A DNA stretch of 64,000 bases, taken from Dromaius novaehollandiae. Its lineage: Eukaryota > Chordata > Aves > Casuariiformes > Dromaiidae. The notes beneath the pieces were generated by a model, which saw only the letters and a program-made list of their open reading frames with translations, made no database searches and was not told the origin of the DNA. The stretch is taken from NCBI RefSeq assembly GCF_036370855.1, contig NC_088102.1:25649001-25713000 (forward strand). Reading direction: 5' to 3'. This document shows positions 1-32,584 of this stretch, in pieces. The stretch's first letter is position 1. Every line of letters begins with the position of its first letter. The position numbers and the translations under genes were made by a program.

Positions 1-703
1 GCTAGTGCTGTCCCTCAGGGGTTGATGCTGGGGCCAGTCCTGTTTAACATCTTCATTAATGACCTAGGCAATGAGACATTGACTGACCTGCACCCTCAGC
101 AAGTTTGCCAACAATACAAAACTGGGAAGAGTGGCTGACACACCAAATCATTGTGCTGCCATTCAGAGGGACCTCAGCAGGCTGGAGAAATGAGCAGGTA
201 GGAATCTCATGAAGTTCAACAAAAGAAAATACCAAGTCCTGCACCTGGGGAGGAGTAAGTCTGTGCACCAGTGCAGGCTTGGGACTGACTGGCTAGAGAG
301 CAGCTTTGCAGAGAAGGAGCTGGGGGTCCTGGTGGACAGCAAATTGGACATGAGCCAGCAATGTGCCCTTGCAGCAAAGAAGGCCAACAGTATCCTGGAC
401 TGCAGTAGGAAGAGCGTTGCCAGCAGGTCAAGGGAAGTGATCCTTCACCTCTCCTCAGCACTAGTGAGGCCACCTCTGGATTGCTGTGTCCAGTGCTGTG
501 CCCCCCGGTATAAGACAGATGGATTTACTGGAGTGAGTACAGCAAAGGGCCACAAAAATGATTAAGGGACTGGAGCATCTGTCATATGAGGAGAGGCTGA
601 GAGAGCTGGGACAGTTTAGCCTAGAGAAAGAGAAGGCTCTGGGGGGATCTTACCAGTGTAGATGACCTCCAGAGGTCCAACCTCAACCACTTTGTCATTC
701 TGA
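1..703 (+). mobile_element. CR1-type non-LTR retrotransposon fragment (3' part of ORF2 and 3' end)
   Basis: The plus strand translates, with stops and frame changes, into the C-terminal part of a CR1-like reverse transcriptase. An early segment reads like the conserved PQG...GPVLFNIFINDL block. Positions 209-565 then read through the typical ELGVLVDSKLDMSQQCALAA and VASRSREVILHLSSALVRP stretches. Near 565-625 the coding strand keeps the usual KMI(K)[15 protein letters not shown]-type ending in broken form. At about 660-703 the text ends in the 'ccagaggtccaacctcaacc' type tail of CR1 3' ends. The copy is 5' truncated by the window edge and has an in-frame stop near 190, so it is dead. It lies in the last intron of SPTLC2, in the same orientation as the gene. 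The exact right boundary is uncertain by tens of bases. Confidence 0.9.
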
Positions 704-3700
704 GTTACCATTTCATGTTCTTCCTAGGAAGTACCTCAGTGACCAACAGAATCAGTCGGCAACTTTTTTCCCGCACGTTGTACTGCAGACAGTAGCTCAG
801 CACAGAACTAGGGAGCGCTGCTGCTGGAGTTACCTGAATTGGCCAGGAAACTGCTTAGAGTACCCTCTCACATTTTCTTTGAAGAAGAAAGGCAACTGGG
901 GTAGAGAGAAGAAAGAAGGATGGCAAAGATGTTCCAGATCACTTCTCTACAGTGTTAGTGAAAACAAGAATATTTAAACACAGGAATGGTTCACTCAGCT
1001 GCCTGGATGGCTGCTGTAATGGGAATGTAACACTGTCAGATGGAGTACAGTTAGATTTGTTGTTTCAAAAGTGTCCAGTATGATTAGGTGGTAACATTTC
1101 AATACAGGAACAGCAGGTATGAGTTTGCATGTAGGCAGACATTTACCAATGTCTTATCAAAAAAAAAAGATTCAACCTTCTTGCACTTCACTGCCACTGA
1201 ACTTTTAAATCAACAGCTGAAAATGGGCCTTTTTGATCTCAGTCTTGTTAGGAAAAGCAGTAAGTGGGTAGAATGTGCAGTTTGGTAATGTATGTTTAGT
1301 GTAGTTCTGTTTCAGTTAAATACCCAGTCATGTATCTGCAGTGCTGTACTTGCTGCTTCTGTGTCATTTCTGCCTTGTAAGACCCGAGAGATTCTGCCTC
1401 GGCACTCCAGCAACAGACTGTTTCAGGAGTTCCTTCCCAGCTACTTGTCCTGTTACTCTTCCCTTAATTATCTCAGTTCAACTGCTTCTGTTCTAAATAA
1501 AAATTCAGAAACTATGGAGGGGACTCTCTCCTTCCCCCTCCCACCCTGACCCCAGTATAAAATGAATAGTATCATAGATTTCTCTTAGAGCATGGTAATA
1601 GAAATGAGTGCATTGACAGAGATGAGAGAGCAGTAACTTCTAGGTGGACATGGGGAAATGAATAGGAAAGAGGGGAAAAAAAGGTAAATTGAAATCTTTT
1701 ACCTCATATTGCTGCAAATGGAGCGAGTTATGTAGAGCCACAACTTAAACTGTGCAAACCTGATGTTCTCTGACATTACATGAGCAACCACAGAGTCTTG
1801 CTGTCAGCTGGATTCTTTCTTCTCTCTTAGCTAGGGTCTTTACTATAACAGACTGGTTTCAGAGTGTTTATAAAGTACTGTGTTTGTTCCCTTCCAAAAC
1901 CAATCTGTAACTTTTATTGCTCTGCTTTAAAAAGCTCTTTTCCTGTCAAGCTATTTACAACTCTTTCAGCCTCCCAGAAAATGTTTCAAGTTTTCTGCAC
2001 TTGCTGTATCTCTAAAGACTCATTTCTGTAGCACCTCTGTAGGTGCTGAATGTTCTAAATCAAGAGAAATGCTCATTTAATATATTAGGGCATGTCTACC
2101 CAAGGAAAATTAATCCAGGACAAAATGACTTATGAATTTTAAAATGATTGAACATCCTGATTTAACTCTGCACATAGAGGCTTTATTCCAAATTAGCATA
2201 ATCCACTATGAAGTTCAAAACAACTGCATATTCTGGGCCCAGAGCATTGGCAAGTGGAGTTAATAAGGAGCAGGTCCTTGTTGTGTAGACAACTTCTTCT
2301 GTTTTCTTCTGATGCAGTGAAGGGAGATTAGTTTCAAATGGTCAATAATTAAGCCAGCCATCAGAACTGATCCCTCTGCTGAATTGTGGCAACAGTAGCT
2401 AGGAGAAAAAAATGAAATGAATAAAACTGGAGAGGGCCTCGGGCCTCTAAAAGTCAGTACTAGAGAAGAGAACTGGGTAGCCCGTCCACATGTGCATGGA
2501 TGCTAGCTAGTGCTGTTATCCTGGCATTTTTCTATACAGACTTCATCCAGGTTTGGAGCATGGTGGAGAGAAACTCGATTTGTATATGGTGATATTTGTA
2601 ATGCTTCCTTGTTCTTATTAAATCAACCCACATGATGGGGAGCAGTTCTCAGTTACAATTTTCACTGTTTTATGTAAATAAAACTTCCTTGCCTGAAAAT
2701 ATTTGGCTCAGGATCAGAGTGAAGTCTCTCATAACCTGCATCCCTGTGGGCTGGTGCTTTCTTTTCAGTGTTGAAAAATATATTACACTCTCCCGAAGTC
2801 AGAGTTCACTAATGCCATTTCCTTTGTAGTCTTTGCTAGTCACATGGTCCTTTTTGTTTTAAATTAATAAAATCCTAAATCTGGGTTCAAGAATAACAGT
2901 TAACAGACCCTTTCAACACAAATTTAACCTTAAATTGTTTCCATATGGGGTCTTTATTTAAAGCTCTGGTAAAGCCTGCCCACGCTTTTTTTGTTTTTAC
3001 TGAAGTCCAACTTCTGGACTTGTCATTCACCCAGATTTTAGAGTGCAGAGATTCTTGCTGCCAGATATAACAAGCATGAGGGGCCATTGTTTAAAGAAAC
3101 AAAAACTTGAACTATCCATCCAGGAAGGAAAAGCATGTAGGAATATTAACCCCCATCTGCCAACTATTCTCAAGAGACAGGCATTTGACCCAGAACATGT
3201 TAAAATTGGAGCATTAATGTTGATTTAATGGCATTCCGAAGGAATGCTGCATGTACCTATCTGAACAAACTTTAAATTCAAAGGAGTGCAAAATGGCAGC
3301 CTTTGAGTTCAAAAATGGCATTGGACTTGTCATCTTCTGAACTCATCTCTTCGTCACTTGCCATATATAAGGTAATTAGCATCACATACTGTTGCAGATT
3401 TGTCCACGGTGACTGGCTTATTTTGGTCCTTGCTGCAGAATTGTTCTGCAAAGAAATTGCAGCTTAGGGTTTGATTTTCAGCAAACTCCACTGTAAACCA
3501 GTCTCTGCTCAAAGAGAATGCTAAGTGCGATTGTCTGAGCAAGGATTTTCACATCTTTTGTACAGACTAGCAGATGTTTGATCCCTGGTAACTTCATATA
3601 ACTTGCCTTTGGGACAATGGTGAAAGATTTTGTAGTTCACTTAGAGTGTTCTGGGCTATCAGTCCTCTGAGTGCCGCCTTTGTGGTGACTTCAGTCAGTG

Positions 3701-4404
3701 AGACTTGCTTTCTAGGGATAAAAAGCTTGGGATCCTACCCTGAGAACTGCTTTGTTCATTCCTTGGATATGTTGGCAAAAATCTCCTGTGCAGCATTGTT
3801 TACGAGACAGAGCTTGCCGCTCTAGTTGTATATGAACAACTCCAATTAACCAAATGCAGATAAAACAATTGCACCAGTAAAACCTGTTAGTGCAATATTG
3901 TGGGTTGCTTTTAACTGTCTTGCAGTTAAAATTCAGTAGTTCAGAGGTAATATTCCAGCATGCGCACATTTTTTTTCATACCTGAATGAACCATACAGAG
4001 GAGTCAAACCTCCAAGCACATCTTCTCCACTTCAGCTTTATAAACCCCCAGGAAGATAGGAGTGTATGATTCTCAGTTGATCTGCCTATGGATGGTCATG
4101 GTTGTATTTGAGATAACAGTAAAATTTGAGCTAGTGTTGCTGGATATTATATTCTTGCCTTGGGAGTGGAGTAGTCAGGTGGATGCAGAGTGCCTAGTTA
4201 AGTGAGCAGTGCTTTTCACTTGGTCTTGAGACTTCTGGCTGCTAAAATCAAAGCAAATCCAATGCATCTCTGAAGCGAAGGACTTTAGCATGGTAAAATC
4301 TTATTCAGGTAAGATGGCTGGCTGTTGGCATGCAAAAAGGAAAATGTGCTGGTGATATTCTTGCATCTGTTTCCTCTGCTGACATACTGTGGTCTCTTTC
4401 TTAG
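704..4404 (+). other. SPTLC2: last intron of SPTLC2 (part)
   Basis: This is AT-rich non-coding sequence between the LINE fragment and the last SPTLC2 exon. It ends in a pyrimidine-rich acceptor (tctttcttag at 4395-4404). Short open frames here have no coding character. I see no RNA gene or further repeat that I can name. Confidence 0.75.
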
Positions 4405-4524
<120 letters not shown>

Positions 4525-5095
4525 ACTCCTTCCGTGTGCCTTGGTGGGAGGAACACACTCCATGGGGACACTCTGTAGCACGCAGGCTACAGAGTCCATG
4601 AACAACACACTTATGACTGCTTAGCATAAAAGACATTTCCTCACAATACTGAAGTGGCCACATCAGCTCTAAATGGCATTTTGTAAATAGGGAGAGGAAA
4701 CAAAAGCTTTGATTCCTGTGTCTTCAGGGTCTGGCCCTAGAGGTGCTTGGCTTTATTTTTTTCTTAATGCTTTTTTATTTATTTGTCACAGTGAATTCAC
4801 GGCAACCCTAGTTGGCTGTGGGTGATCAGCTCAGACTCTGTATGCACCATTAGCCTTCCCAATGCTGGCTGAGATGTTGTGAGCATGTGTGATGCTGGCA
4901 TGGCAGCATTTCCAGTGTCACTGCTAGGTGTCTGACCTTCCCATTAAGGAGTGAGCTGACCTGTCTGTTCATTCAGGAACTCCTGGAGAAACTGTTGATT
5001 GCTAACTTTAACATATTTAACAAGATGGATAATCAACCAAAGCTTTTTTCTTTTGCAGTTACTTGTGTTTAAAACTTGAATTTAGCCTTTTTTAA

Positions 5096-5101
5096 AATAA
5101 A
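5096..5101 (+). terminator. SPTLC2: candidate proximal polyadenylation signal of SPTLC2
   Basis: A canonical AATAAA is followed at once by a GT-rich element (tgtgttgttgac), the usual downstream context for cleavage. It would give a 3' UTR of about 590 bases. Confidence 0.45.
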
Positions 5102-8100
5102 TGTGTTGTTGACAAGTCACTGACAGGACCATTGTTCCCAAACACTATTTAGTTTTGTAAGCCACAAACAGAAAGTCTTCTGGGACTCTAGCCTCTTTTG
5201 CTTCCCAGTACGGGTACCGGATTGTCTCCTGGTTTTGACAGTAACTGTCCTCTTGCTATAGGGTGAGTGATGGAGAGATTTTTTTTTCCATAGGCTGAGT
5301 TTTGTCTTTCTTCTGACATACTTCTGGTTTTTTTTCTAGGTGGTTTTAGTGAGTTTTGCTTTCTCATCTACAGATGAACTTATCTTTTGCTTTAGAACTA
5401 TCATAAAACCATGAGCAAGTATATCTGGTAACTGATAGGTTCTAGAAGGATATTCTTGGAATCAAATAAACCCTAGCAAGCCTTATGCTTTCTGGTAAGA
5501 TCAGAACCACCCAAAAATCAGGGCACTGCAATGGATGACTACTAGGAAAACCACTTATTTCATGCAGATCTGTGAAAGAGTGATTGCTACCCTTTGCCAC
5601 ACTAATTCACTGTTTCTTGTCATATTTGAGATGTTCTTCACTGGCCTCACTGTGCAAGGCTTTTATGCAAACAGTACAGAGAGCCTGGGTCTTGTAGCAT
5701 ACATTTTTTTTTTAGGTAACCAACAAAATCTGTCAACTGGTAGCTGCATGTCTTTGCAGGCCTTCCCTGAAGAGAGAATGTGCTCACAATTGCATCAAGT
5801 TTGAGATCTTTTTTCTTTTGCATTTCTGCTGCTGTGAAATCAAACTCAGTGTTCAATGAGCAGTTGTTCTTTGGAATCTTTATTTTCAAGTTCCACGCTG
5901 TCTTATTCTGATCGAAGTATAAAACAGACACCTTAGACACCTTTGCTTTAGCACACCTTAGAGGTGGTCTGCTACCTAGTCATTGCATCTTGAATTCTTT
6001 CAGTGAATAGAATGGATCCTTGAAGAGAAACCAAAACATTTACAGCAAGGGTCAGTTGCAGTGTCATGGGTTCCTGTATGTTTACCTTGGACATGTAGAC
6101 TTTCTGCAAAGATAGCAATACTTCAGCATTGTGAAGCATAAAAATTTGTTCAGGTTTTGGCTAGCCATACAATTCAGTTAGTCATACTTTTTGCAGGTGA
6201 CAGTTTTAAACAAATTCTTCATCTTAAAGCTAAAGCAGAGTGCAGCTCAAAGCAATATGTCTGGTGCTGCAAAAAATTTATTTAAAAAGTCCTTTTATGT
6301 TCACTCTGCAGCTGACAGGGATGGAGCTCTTTAGTCACTAGAACCAAGGAGTTCTGCAAACAGGTCTCGTGAATTAAAGCAGAATTGTCTTCTATTTTAT
6401 AAAATATCTATCTTCACATGTTTATAGCTCTTGTTCTATTTTAGTGTAAGTGAACTTCAAAACACTGATTCCATTTTTACTATTGCATTTCAGAAATTTA
6501 AATAGATGAGAAAAAAAATTGGCTGTTTTTAAGTTAGATCAGGATAACTGTTTCTGATTTAGTCAGTCCAATGACATTGATTTGTTAGTCTTCTGGAGCG
6601 AAGTGCGTGCACAATCTAAGAAGCGTTTAACGTGTGTTTCTAGCCTTGATGGGTATGGAGTAACCTCATTTGTTCAGCCATAGAGTAAACTGCAATTAGG
6701 TGAGCTTACCTCGTCTCTTTGACCCTCCTCACCTGCGCTCTGCCCAGGACGACTTCTAACATTCCAGCAGGATCGTGGGACAGTTTGAGAGCTGACAAAA
6801 AGAACCGATGCGGAGGCATAGGCATGGGTCAGTGCGGAGCCATTTTGAGCATTCCCAAATGTACAGTGACTTCTGTCTGCTGTGTGGTCAGTCAGTTTGA
6901 AAATTGTGACATACTAAGTTTGAGGTGAGTTATCTTATATTCTATAAGTCTTTAGTCCTAATCTTCTGGGATTTAGTTCTAGGGCAGCTTGTCTTTAGAA
7001 GGGAGAAAAAAGGCTGGATATGTATCAGTAATTCAGTTAACTGCTGTAAAACATTTCTGAAATTGTCAGTGTTTTAAAAGTATCTGCTGGGATTCCCCTT
7101 GTACTTGTTTGCAGAGACTGTGTTCATGCTAAACTTCTGCCATTTAGTGTCTTTCTGCTGGGTCACACTGTCTGCATATAACTTTGAATTCTGGGTTGCT
7201 AAGACATTTCAGAAATCACTCAGGCAGTTAGTAGCATTTGCAAACTGCTTGGTTACATTTCAGCCCTGCCACATCTATTTTGGGAAGCCATCCCTCCCCC
7301 CGAGGCCTGTTGTTCAGGGGAACCTGTTTTGCCAAAGTCTGGTACCTGTTGAAACTGCTTCTGAAAATGTAGTAAGTTATGAGACTGAGATTTAGCACTT
7401 TAAGTTAGTAATTCACTGAGCTTGAAAGCCAGGAAAATCTTTTCATATTTACTGGAAAACTTGGTTCCCACAACTAAAGGAGTTGAGCATTACTGTATTG
7501 TACAAGGCAAGCCTACAGCATAAATGGTGGCAAAGGTGTGTGGAATGGATTGCTGATTTTGACAGTTATAAACTGGCTATAAATCTGTCTCCTTTTAATC
7601 CTAGCAATAGAAGCAAATGAAAGAACCAGTCTTGAGAGATTACAAAGGAAGAGAAGCTGCTTAAGAAATAGACTTCAGTCTCTGCCAACTTTTCTGAGAA
7701 TTTCTAATTGAAAATGACTTCTGGTATTTCTTAAGGGACACAAAACTGAAAAGAAAATGAAGGCTGTTCTTGAACAAAGGGTTTTGCACTGTACTGTATA
7801 CTGGCTAAACTTATTCATAAACATACAGTAGTTGCCTTCCCAGTACCTCTCTGAAGAACTTAACAAGCAAGATTTTGCCTGTGCTGAGCTGAGTGAAGGG
7901 CTTATAACCATTCTAGTTCAAGGCTGGTGACCACATTTTTACTCTTAAGAAAATAGAGAAGCTCCTATTACTGAGCATCAGTGAAGAGTGAGAGATCTGC
8001 TTCATGTTAGAAACTGGCCTTCTCAAGTAGGAGACCTTCGTGTTAAGGAGCCTGGTTCATAATTTCTCTTTAGTCCTTTGGCAGGACAGAAACAAAGTTT

Positions 8101-9887
8101 TGATTTGTTTTGGTTTTTGTATCAGAATATTCAGGGCTTTTTTTACACAAGACACAAACTTTTGTATAGTATCTGTGTATATGGTATATTTAACACTTTT
8201 TGTTTAGTTCCTATATTTTTCCCTTTCTAAGGAGCGTCCTTAAGGAGCTGTTCTGGTTCTTGGGTTACCAGTGTAGCACGCTTCAGCTTTAGACAGACTG
8301 GGGAGTGAACTGACCAAACACTTCAGAGCGATGAAGTCATTCAGTGAAGGAGTTGCATCGTTTATCCTCCTCTTGCTGTTTCCTCTCAGAGTACAGAAGC
8401 AGTACCCGCTCTCAGAACTGCAGGAAAGGGGAGTGTTCCAGTGAAATTAGTGATCCAGCCCTGTGCTGTTTGGATGAAGGAAATCTAGCTTCCTGATACA
8501 GCAGAGATGGAGAAAAGGGGCAGTCAATGATCAATTATTTTCAGCTGTATAGGGATCTTTCATGTGTACTGGAACAAGGATCCTTATAATAGGGATGCAA
8601 CTTTACATGCTCAAAGGGATACTTCTATAAAACTTTTCCACATGAAGTAGACAAATACTTCTTGTCTTTCTGTGCAGATTTCCATTTCTTTACACCTTTG
8701 GAAAAGTATTTGGCTTTATAGCAGTTTTCTCATCTAGAAGCCGTATTATCCATTCATGCAGGTTATAGGAAAGGTTGGAGGAAAACCATGAGTTGTCCGT
8801 TTCATCCAAGAGAACATCTTGCAGCGTTGTACTTGGAGTGCTATGCATAAGTCCCCTCGCTCCGTCACATAAAATAAAACTCATGGACACTTAGTCCAAT
8901 ATACAATGCTCAGTCTAAATTACTACTAACCAGGCAGGCAGGTGCCTGTGTGGCCTGGAACTTCTGTATGGAGACTTGAGGTACCCGCGGTCTGTTCTAA
9001 TATGGGTGAAGCAGTGGGCTGCCTGTGAATGCCTAATATGACCCCTCACTGAGTAAATTGCTGGCTTCAGCACTAGTCCTGGCACCCAAGTGGTATTGGA
9101 TCACTCTTTGGGAAAAGCACCAGTCATACGACATATATAACTTGGACATAGTTTGGAAGGGAAAAAAAAACAAAAACAAAACCTCAGATGTCATTGTAAT
9201 GGCTTGTATTCCTGTAAACATTCCCAGTCTTGCAAGTTGTTTTCCTGTTCAGAAATTTGGATGTGAATCTAAAGCATACCCATGAAGCATCTGTGTGAAG
9301 TATCAAGCTTCATCTTTCACTGCAAAGAGAAGTGTTTAGTGCAAAGATTGGAGCAGTTCTGTTTACATCCCCAAAAGGGGTTGGGTGAAGGAGGAAAAGA
9401 TGACTGTATTGTGGTGTGTGTTGAAGGCCTTAAACTGTGACTCTTGGTATGAAGAATTGAAATTAAAACTGACCCTGAAGAATGCAGTGGATTTTAACCC
9501 ACAGATATTCTGTGCTCTTAGTTAAGCAATATCTACTGCTGTTTTCTTGGGAGGGAGGGAGAGGTTTGGCTCAATTTGTGCTTGACCCTGGCTATCAGCT
9601 GTTTAAAGAGCAGAAGAAGCATCTGTATGTGAAGGCCAAAAATAGTGCAGTTCTCTGCACCCATGCTCCTATGTAGCAAGGGCTGGTAACTTGTTCCTAG
9701 GCTGCTGAAAGTGGGAGAATTATGGAGAGGGTTAGGGAGTTCAGAAGCAGTGGCAGCTAGCAAATTAATTTCCTCAACAGTAGATGAGCAGGTCTCACTT
9801 GAATATGCCGAGGATTGGTGCAGCTCCAAAAGTACCCACAGCTAAGTGAAACGTGCACCAAACCATCTGAACACTGTATTGCTTTTC

Positions 9888-9907
9888 TTTTTTTTTTTTT
9901 TTTTTTT
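9888..9907 (+). repeat. poly(T) run of 20
   Basis: This uninterrupted T run would be a poly(U) tract in the long SPTLC2 3' UTR. Length is likely to vary between individuals and to be error-prone in sequencing. Confidence 0.9.
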
Positions 9908-10430
9908 GCCAAATCTCATCCTGTTCAGACAGTATTTCTGCTACCCCCTAATGGTATATGAAGTTAAATGCATCTCCAGCCTTCCAGCATTAACTTCAGA
10001 ACGGTCTGAGAGAGGTCAGAGTAACGTTGGAGCCTGAGGCTTTAGGCTGGCAGCCCCAAAGCCAATGGTGGCCCACATTTCCACAGGCCCTGGGCAGAAT
10101 TACCACCAAGTCACAGCACTTAGTCTTAAATTGCACTGTATTCCTATGCCTCTGTGTTGCTATAATGTACATATATATTGGATTTTTTTGTAGATAAAAC
10201 ATTTTAGATAAAATTTTTAAATGGGCCCCCCCCAAAAAAATATTTTATGCCAGATGTCTAATTTTTTTTACACTTGGAATTAACATGAAGTTGGATGCTC
10301 TGTGGGCAGGGAAAAGATAAATGGATAGTACATTGGCTTTAAAAAGGTAACAATGCATGTTAAAACAAAAAAAAAAAAGAAGAAAAAACTGCTTGGAAAA
10401 ATCCATTCAAATATATTCTATGTTCTGCAT

Positions 10431-10436
10431 AATAAA
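10431..10436 (+). terminator. SPTLC2: candidate distal polyadenylation signal of SPTLC2
   Basis: AATAAA is followed by an A-rich stretch and then a GT/T-rich stretch (ggttatattgtgattttt). It is the last canonical hexamer on this strand before the ISM2 promoter island, so it is the best candidate end of the long transcript. Confidence 0.55.
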
Positions 10437-10455
10437 GAATTTAAAAAAAAAGCCA

Positions 10456-11264
10456 TGGTTATATTGTGATTTTTCTTAATGCTAATGAGATTTGTGCCAT
10501 ATTACTGCATTCCTATCAGTCTCTGGTCCATGGTACAGCAACAACCCTCCAGTGACTGATGCAGAGCCTAGAGAAGCCGCTTCTCTTGTGGAGCGACGGG
10601 GCTCCAGAGGTTCCCGACCTGCAGTGGTCTCACGAGGGTCGGGGGTGGGCTCTGCGTGAGCCCCGCAAAGCTGGCTCCGTGCAGAAGGTGGGCTGCTGGC
10701 CTGCAGTGCTGCCCAAGTGTGTTCCCACCAGTATCGTGAGTGTCAGACTGTTATCAGCTGTCGTGCTGCTAATGAAATGTTTGAAAGGGCTTCTTGATCC
10801 ATCTCACTTGGGATTCTTGACCTCACATCTGTCTGGCAGTCTGTGGCTTGTTTTTAACATTCCCTCCCATTCATCTCAGCCCTAAGTTTGCATAAACCAG
10901 ATGCTGGTATTTGAAAAAGAGGTTCAAGTACTTTTTTCAGCTGTGGGTGCATGAATTGGCTCGTGTGTGATTGCTGGGTTGTGCTAACACTACTGTAGCA
11001 ATGGCAGGCTTCCTTCTACCCTGCTGGGCATCCCTTTTCCCGATCTATGCCAATGTTGGCTTTTTTCCCCTCCAAGCGTGCCTTTTGGTGTTTTCCCCTA
11101 ATTTGAGAGCTGATGACCCCCTGTGAAGATCCTGGGAGAGATGCTTACTAGGCTGCTAGTAAATACCGACACCATAAATCTGAGGGGCTTTGAGGGCTAG
11201 AAAAGATGTTGCGAGCAGGAGAGAGATGGTTAGTGAATAAAGACTTACTTCAAGGGACAGAAAC
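10456..11264. other. intergenic DNA between SPTLC2 and ISM2
   Basis: About 0.8 kb separates the inferred SPTLC2 end from the GC-rich ISM2 island. Open frames here are short and show no recognisable protein. I see no repeat that I can name. Confidence 0.6.
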
Positions 11265-12245
11265 TTGCTCCTGCAGCGCTGGCGCTCTGACGCCGGAGCA
11301 GAGCCCCGTTTCTGCTTGGCGCAGGGCTGCGCCGGGCGGGAGCTGCTCAGCCCGGGAGCCCCAGCCCTCAGCTCCCGCTCGGCGAGGCGGGCGCAGCCCG
11401 GCCCCGCACCCGCGCGTTTCCCCCGCTTGGAAGGCGCCGCGCAGCTGCCGTCGCTTCCCTCCCTCCGCGGCGCGCGCGGCGCCCCCCGCCCGCCCGCCCG
11501 CGCGCTGCCTGCCGCGGCCCCATTCATGCGCCCGCTCGCTCATTCATGCCGGCGCGGGCGGCACCCTGCTGCCCACGTCATGCGGCCGCGGCGGGGCCGG
11601 GGCGCGCGCTGCCGCGGGGGAAGGCGCGCGGTGCCGCGGGGCCGTGCCAGGCTGGCGCCGGGGAGGCGAGGAGCGGAACAAAGAGCCGGGCCGGGCCGGC
11701 CCCGCCGTGCGAGAGCGGCAGCGCCCCGCGGGGCACCGCCGGGGAGAGGCCCGCGGCGGCCCGGGCCGTGCGGCGCCCGGGAGGGGAGGAGCGGCCGGCT
11801 GCGCCGCGGAGGGGGCAGCGTTTGGGGGGAGAAAGGGGGCAGCGTGGCCCCGCCGGGAGCTGCCCGGGCGCGCGGGGCCGTGCCCGGAGCCGGCTGCTGC
11901 CGCGCCGCTGCGCTCGCCCGGGGGGGGCTCGGTCGCGCCTCGTGCGAAAAGGAGCCTTTTGCCGGCTGAAGGCGGGGAGCTGCCGTGGGGCAGGCGCGCA
12001 CCGAGGTCTGGAGCTGCCCGAAGAGACTCGGCAGTACCAGGGAGTGACTCTGGTGGGGGAGGAGAAGAGGAGAAAAAGAAATCAGATTGCCAGAAGGATT
12101 AGGAAGGGGGGTGGGGAGGAGAAGTCCCCCCCCGATTCGCGAAGCTTTTCAGAGTTATCCTTCGGCATCAGTGGCACCGGGAGGCGAGCCCGGGGAGAGC
12201 AGCGAAACCGAAACGTGTTCGGCAAACTGCAACAGAGATCAGAGG

Positions 12246-12275
12246 GAGCGGAGCGGAGCGGAGCGGAGCGGAGCG
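12246..12275 (+). repeat. (GAGCG)6 pentanucleotide repeat
   Basis: Six perfect GAGCG units lie about 160 bases upstream of the ISM2 start codon, in the promoter or 5' UTR. G-rich repeats here could affect transcription or translation; this is inference. Confidence 0.95.
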
Positions 12276-12436
12276 GCCGGGCAGCCGCAGCCCCCGCCCG
12301 GCGCCCCGCGCCCTCCCGCGACTCCGCGCGCCCGGCGGCGGACGGACTGCGGCGCTCGGCTGTAGCGGGGCGGGGGGGGGGTGCTGCCTGCCTCGTGTGT
12401 GCGAGGTGGGGCGAGAGGGAGGGAGGGGAGGGAGAG

Positions 12437-32584
<20,148 letters not shown>

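Larger units (their letters stand above)
4525..10455 (+). other. SPTLC2: SPTLC2 3' untranslated region (inferred extent)
   Basis: After the stop codon there is about 5.9 kb of AT-rich, non-coding sequence with no other exon that I can find. It contains ATTTA-like and U-rich stretches and a run of 20 T at 9888-9907. It ends at an AATAAA at 10431 followed by A- and GT-rich sequence. A nearer hexamer at 5096 would give a short form of about 0.6 kb. The long extent is inferred from the hexamer and the absence of another gene, not from transcripts. Confidence 0.55.
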
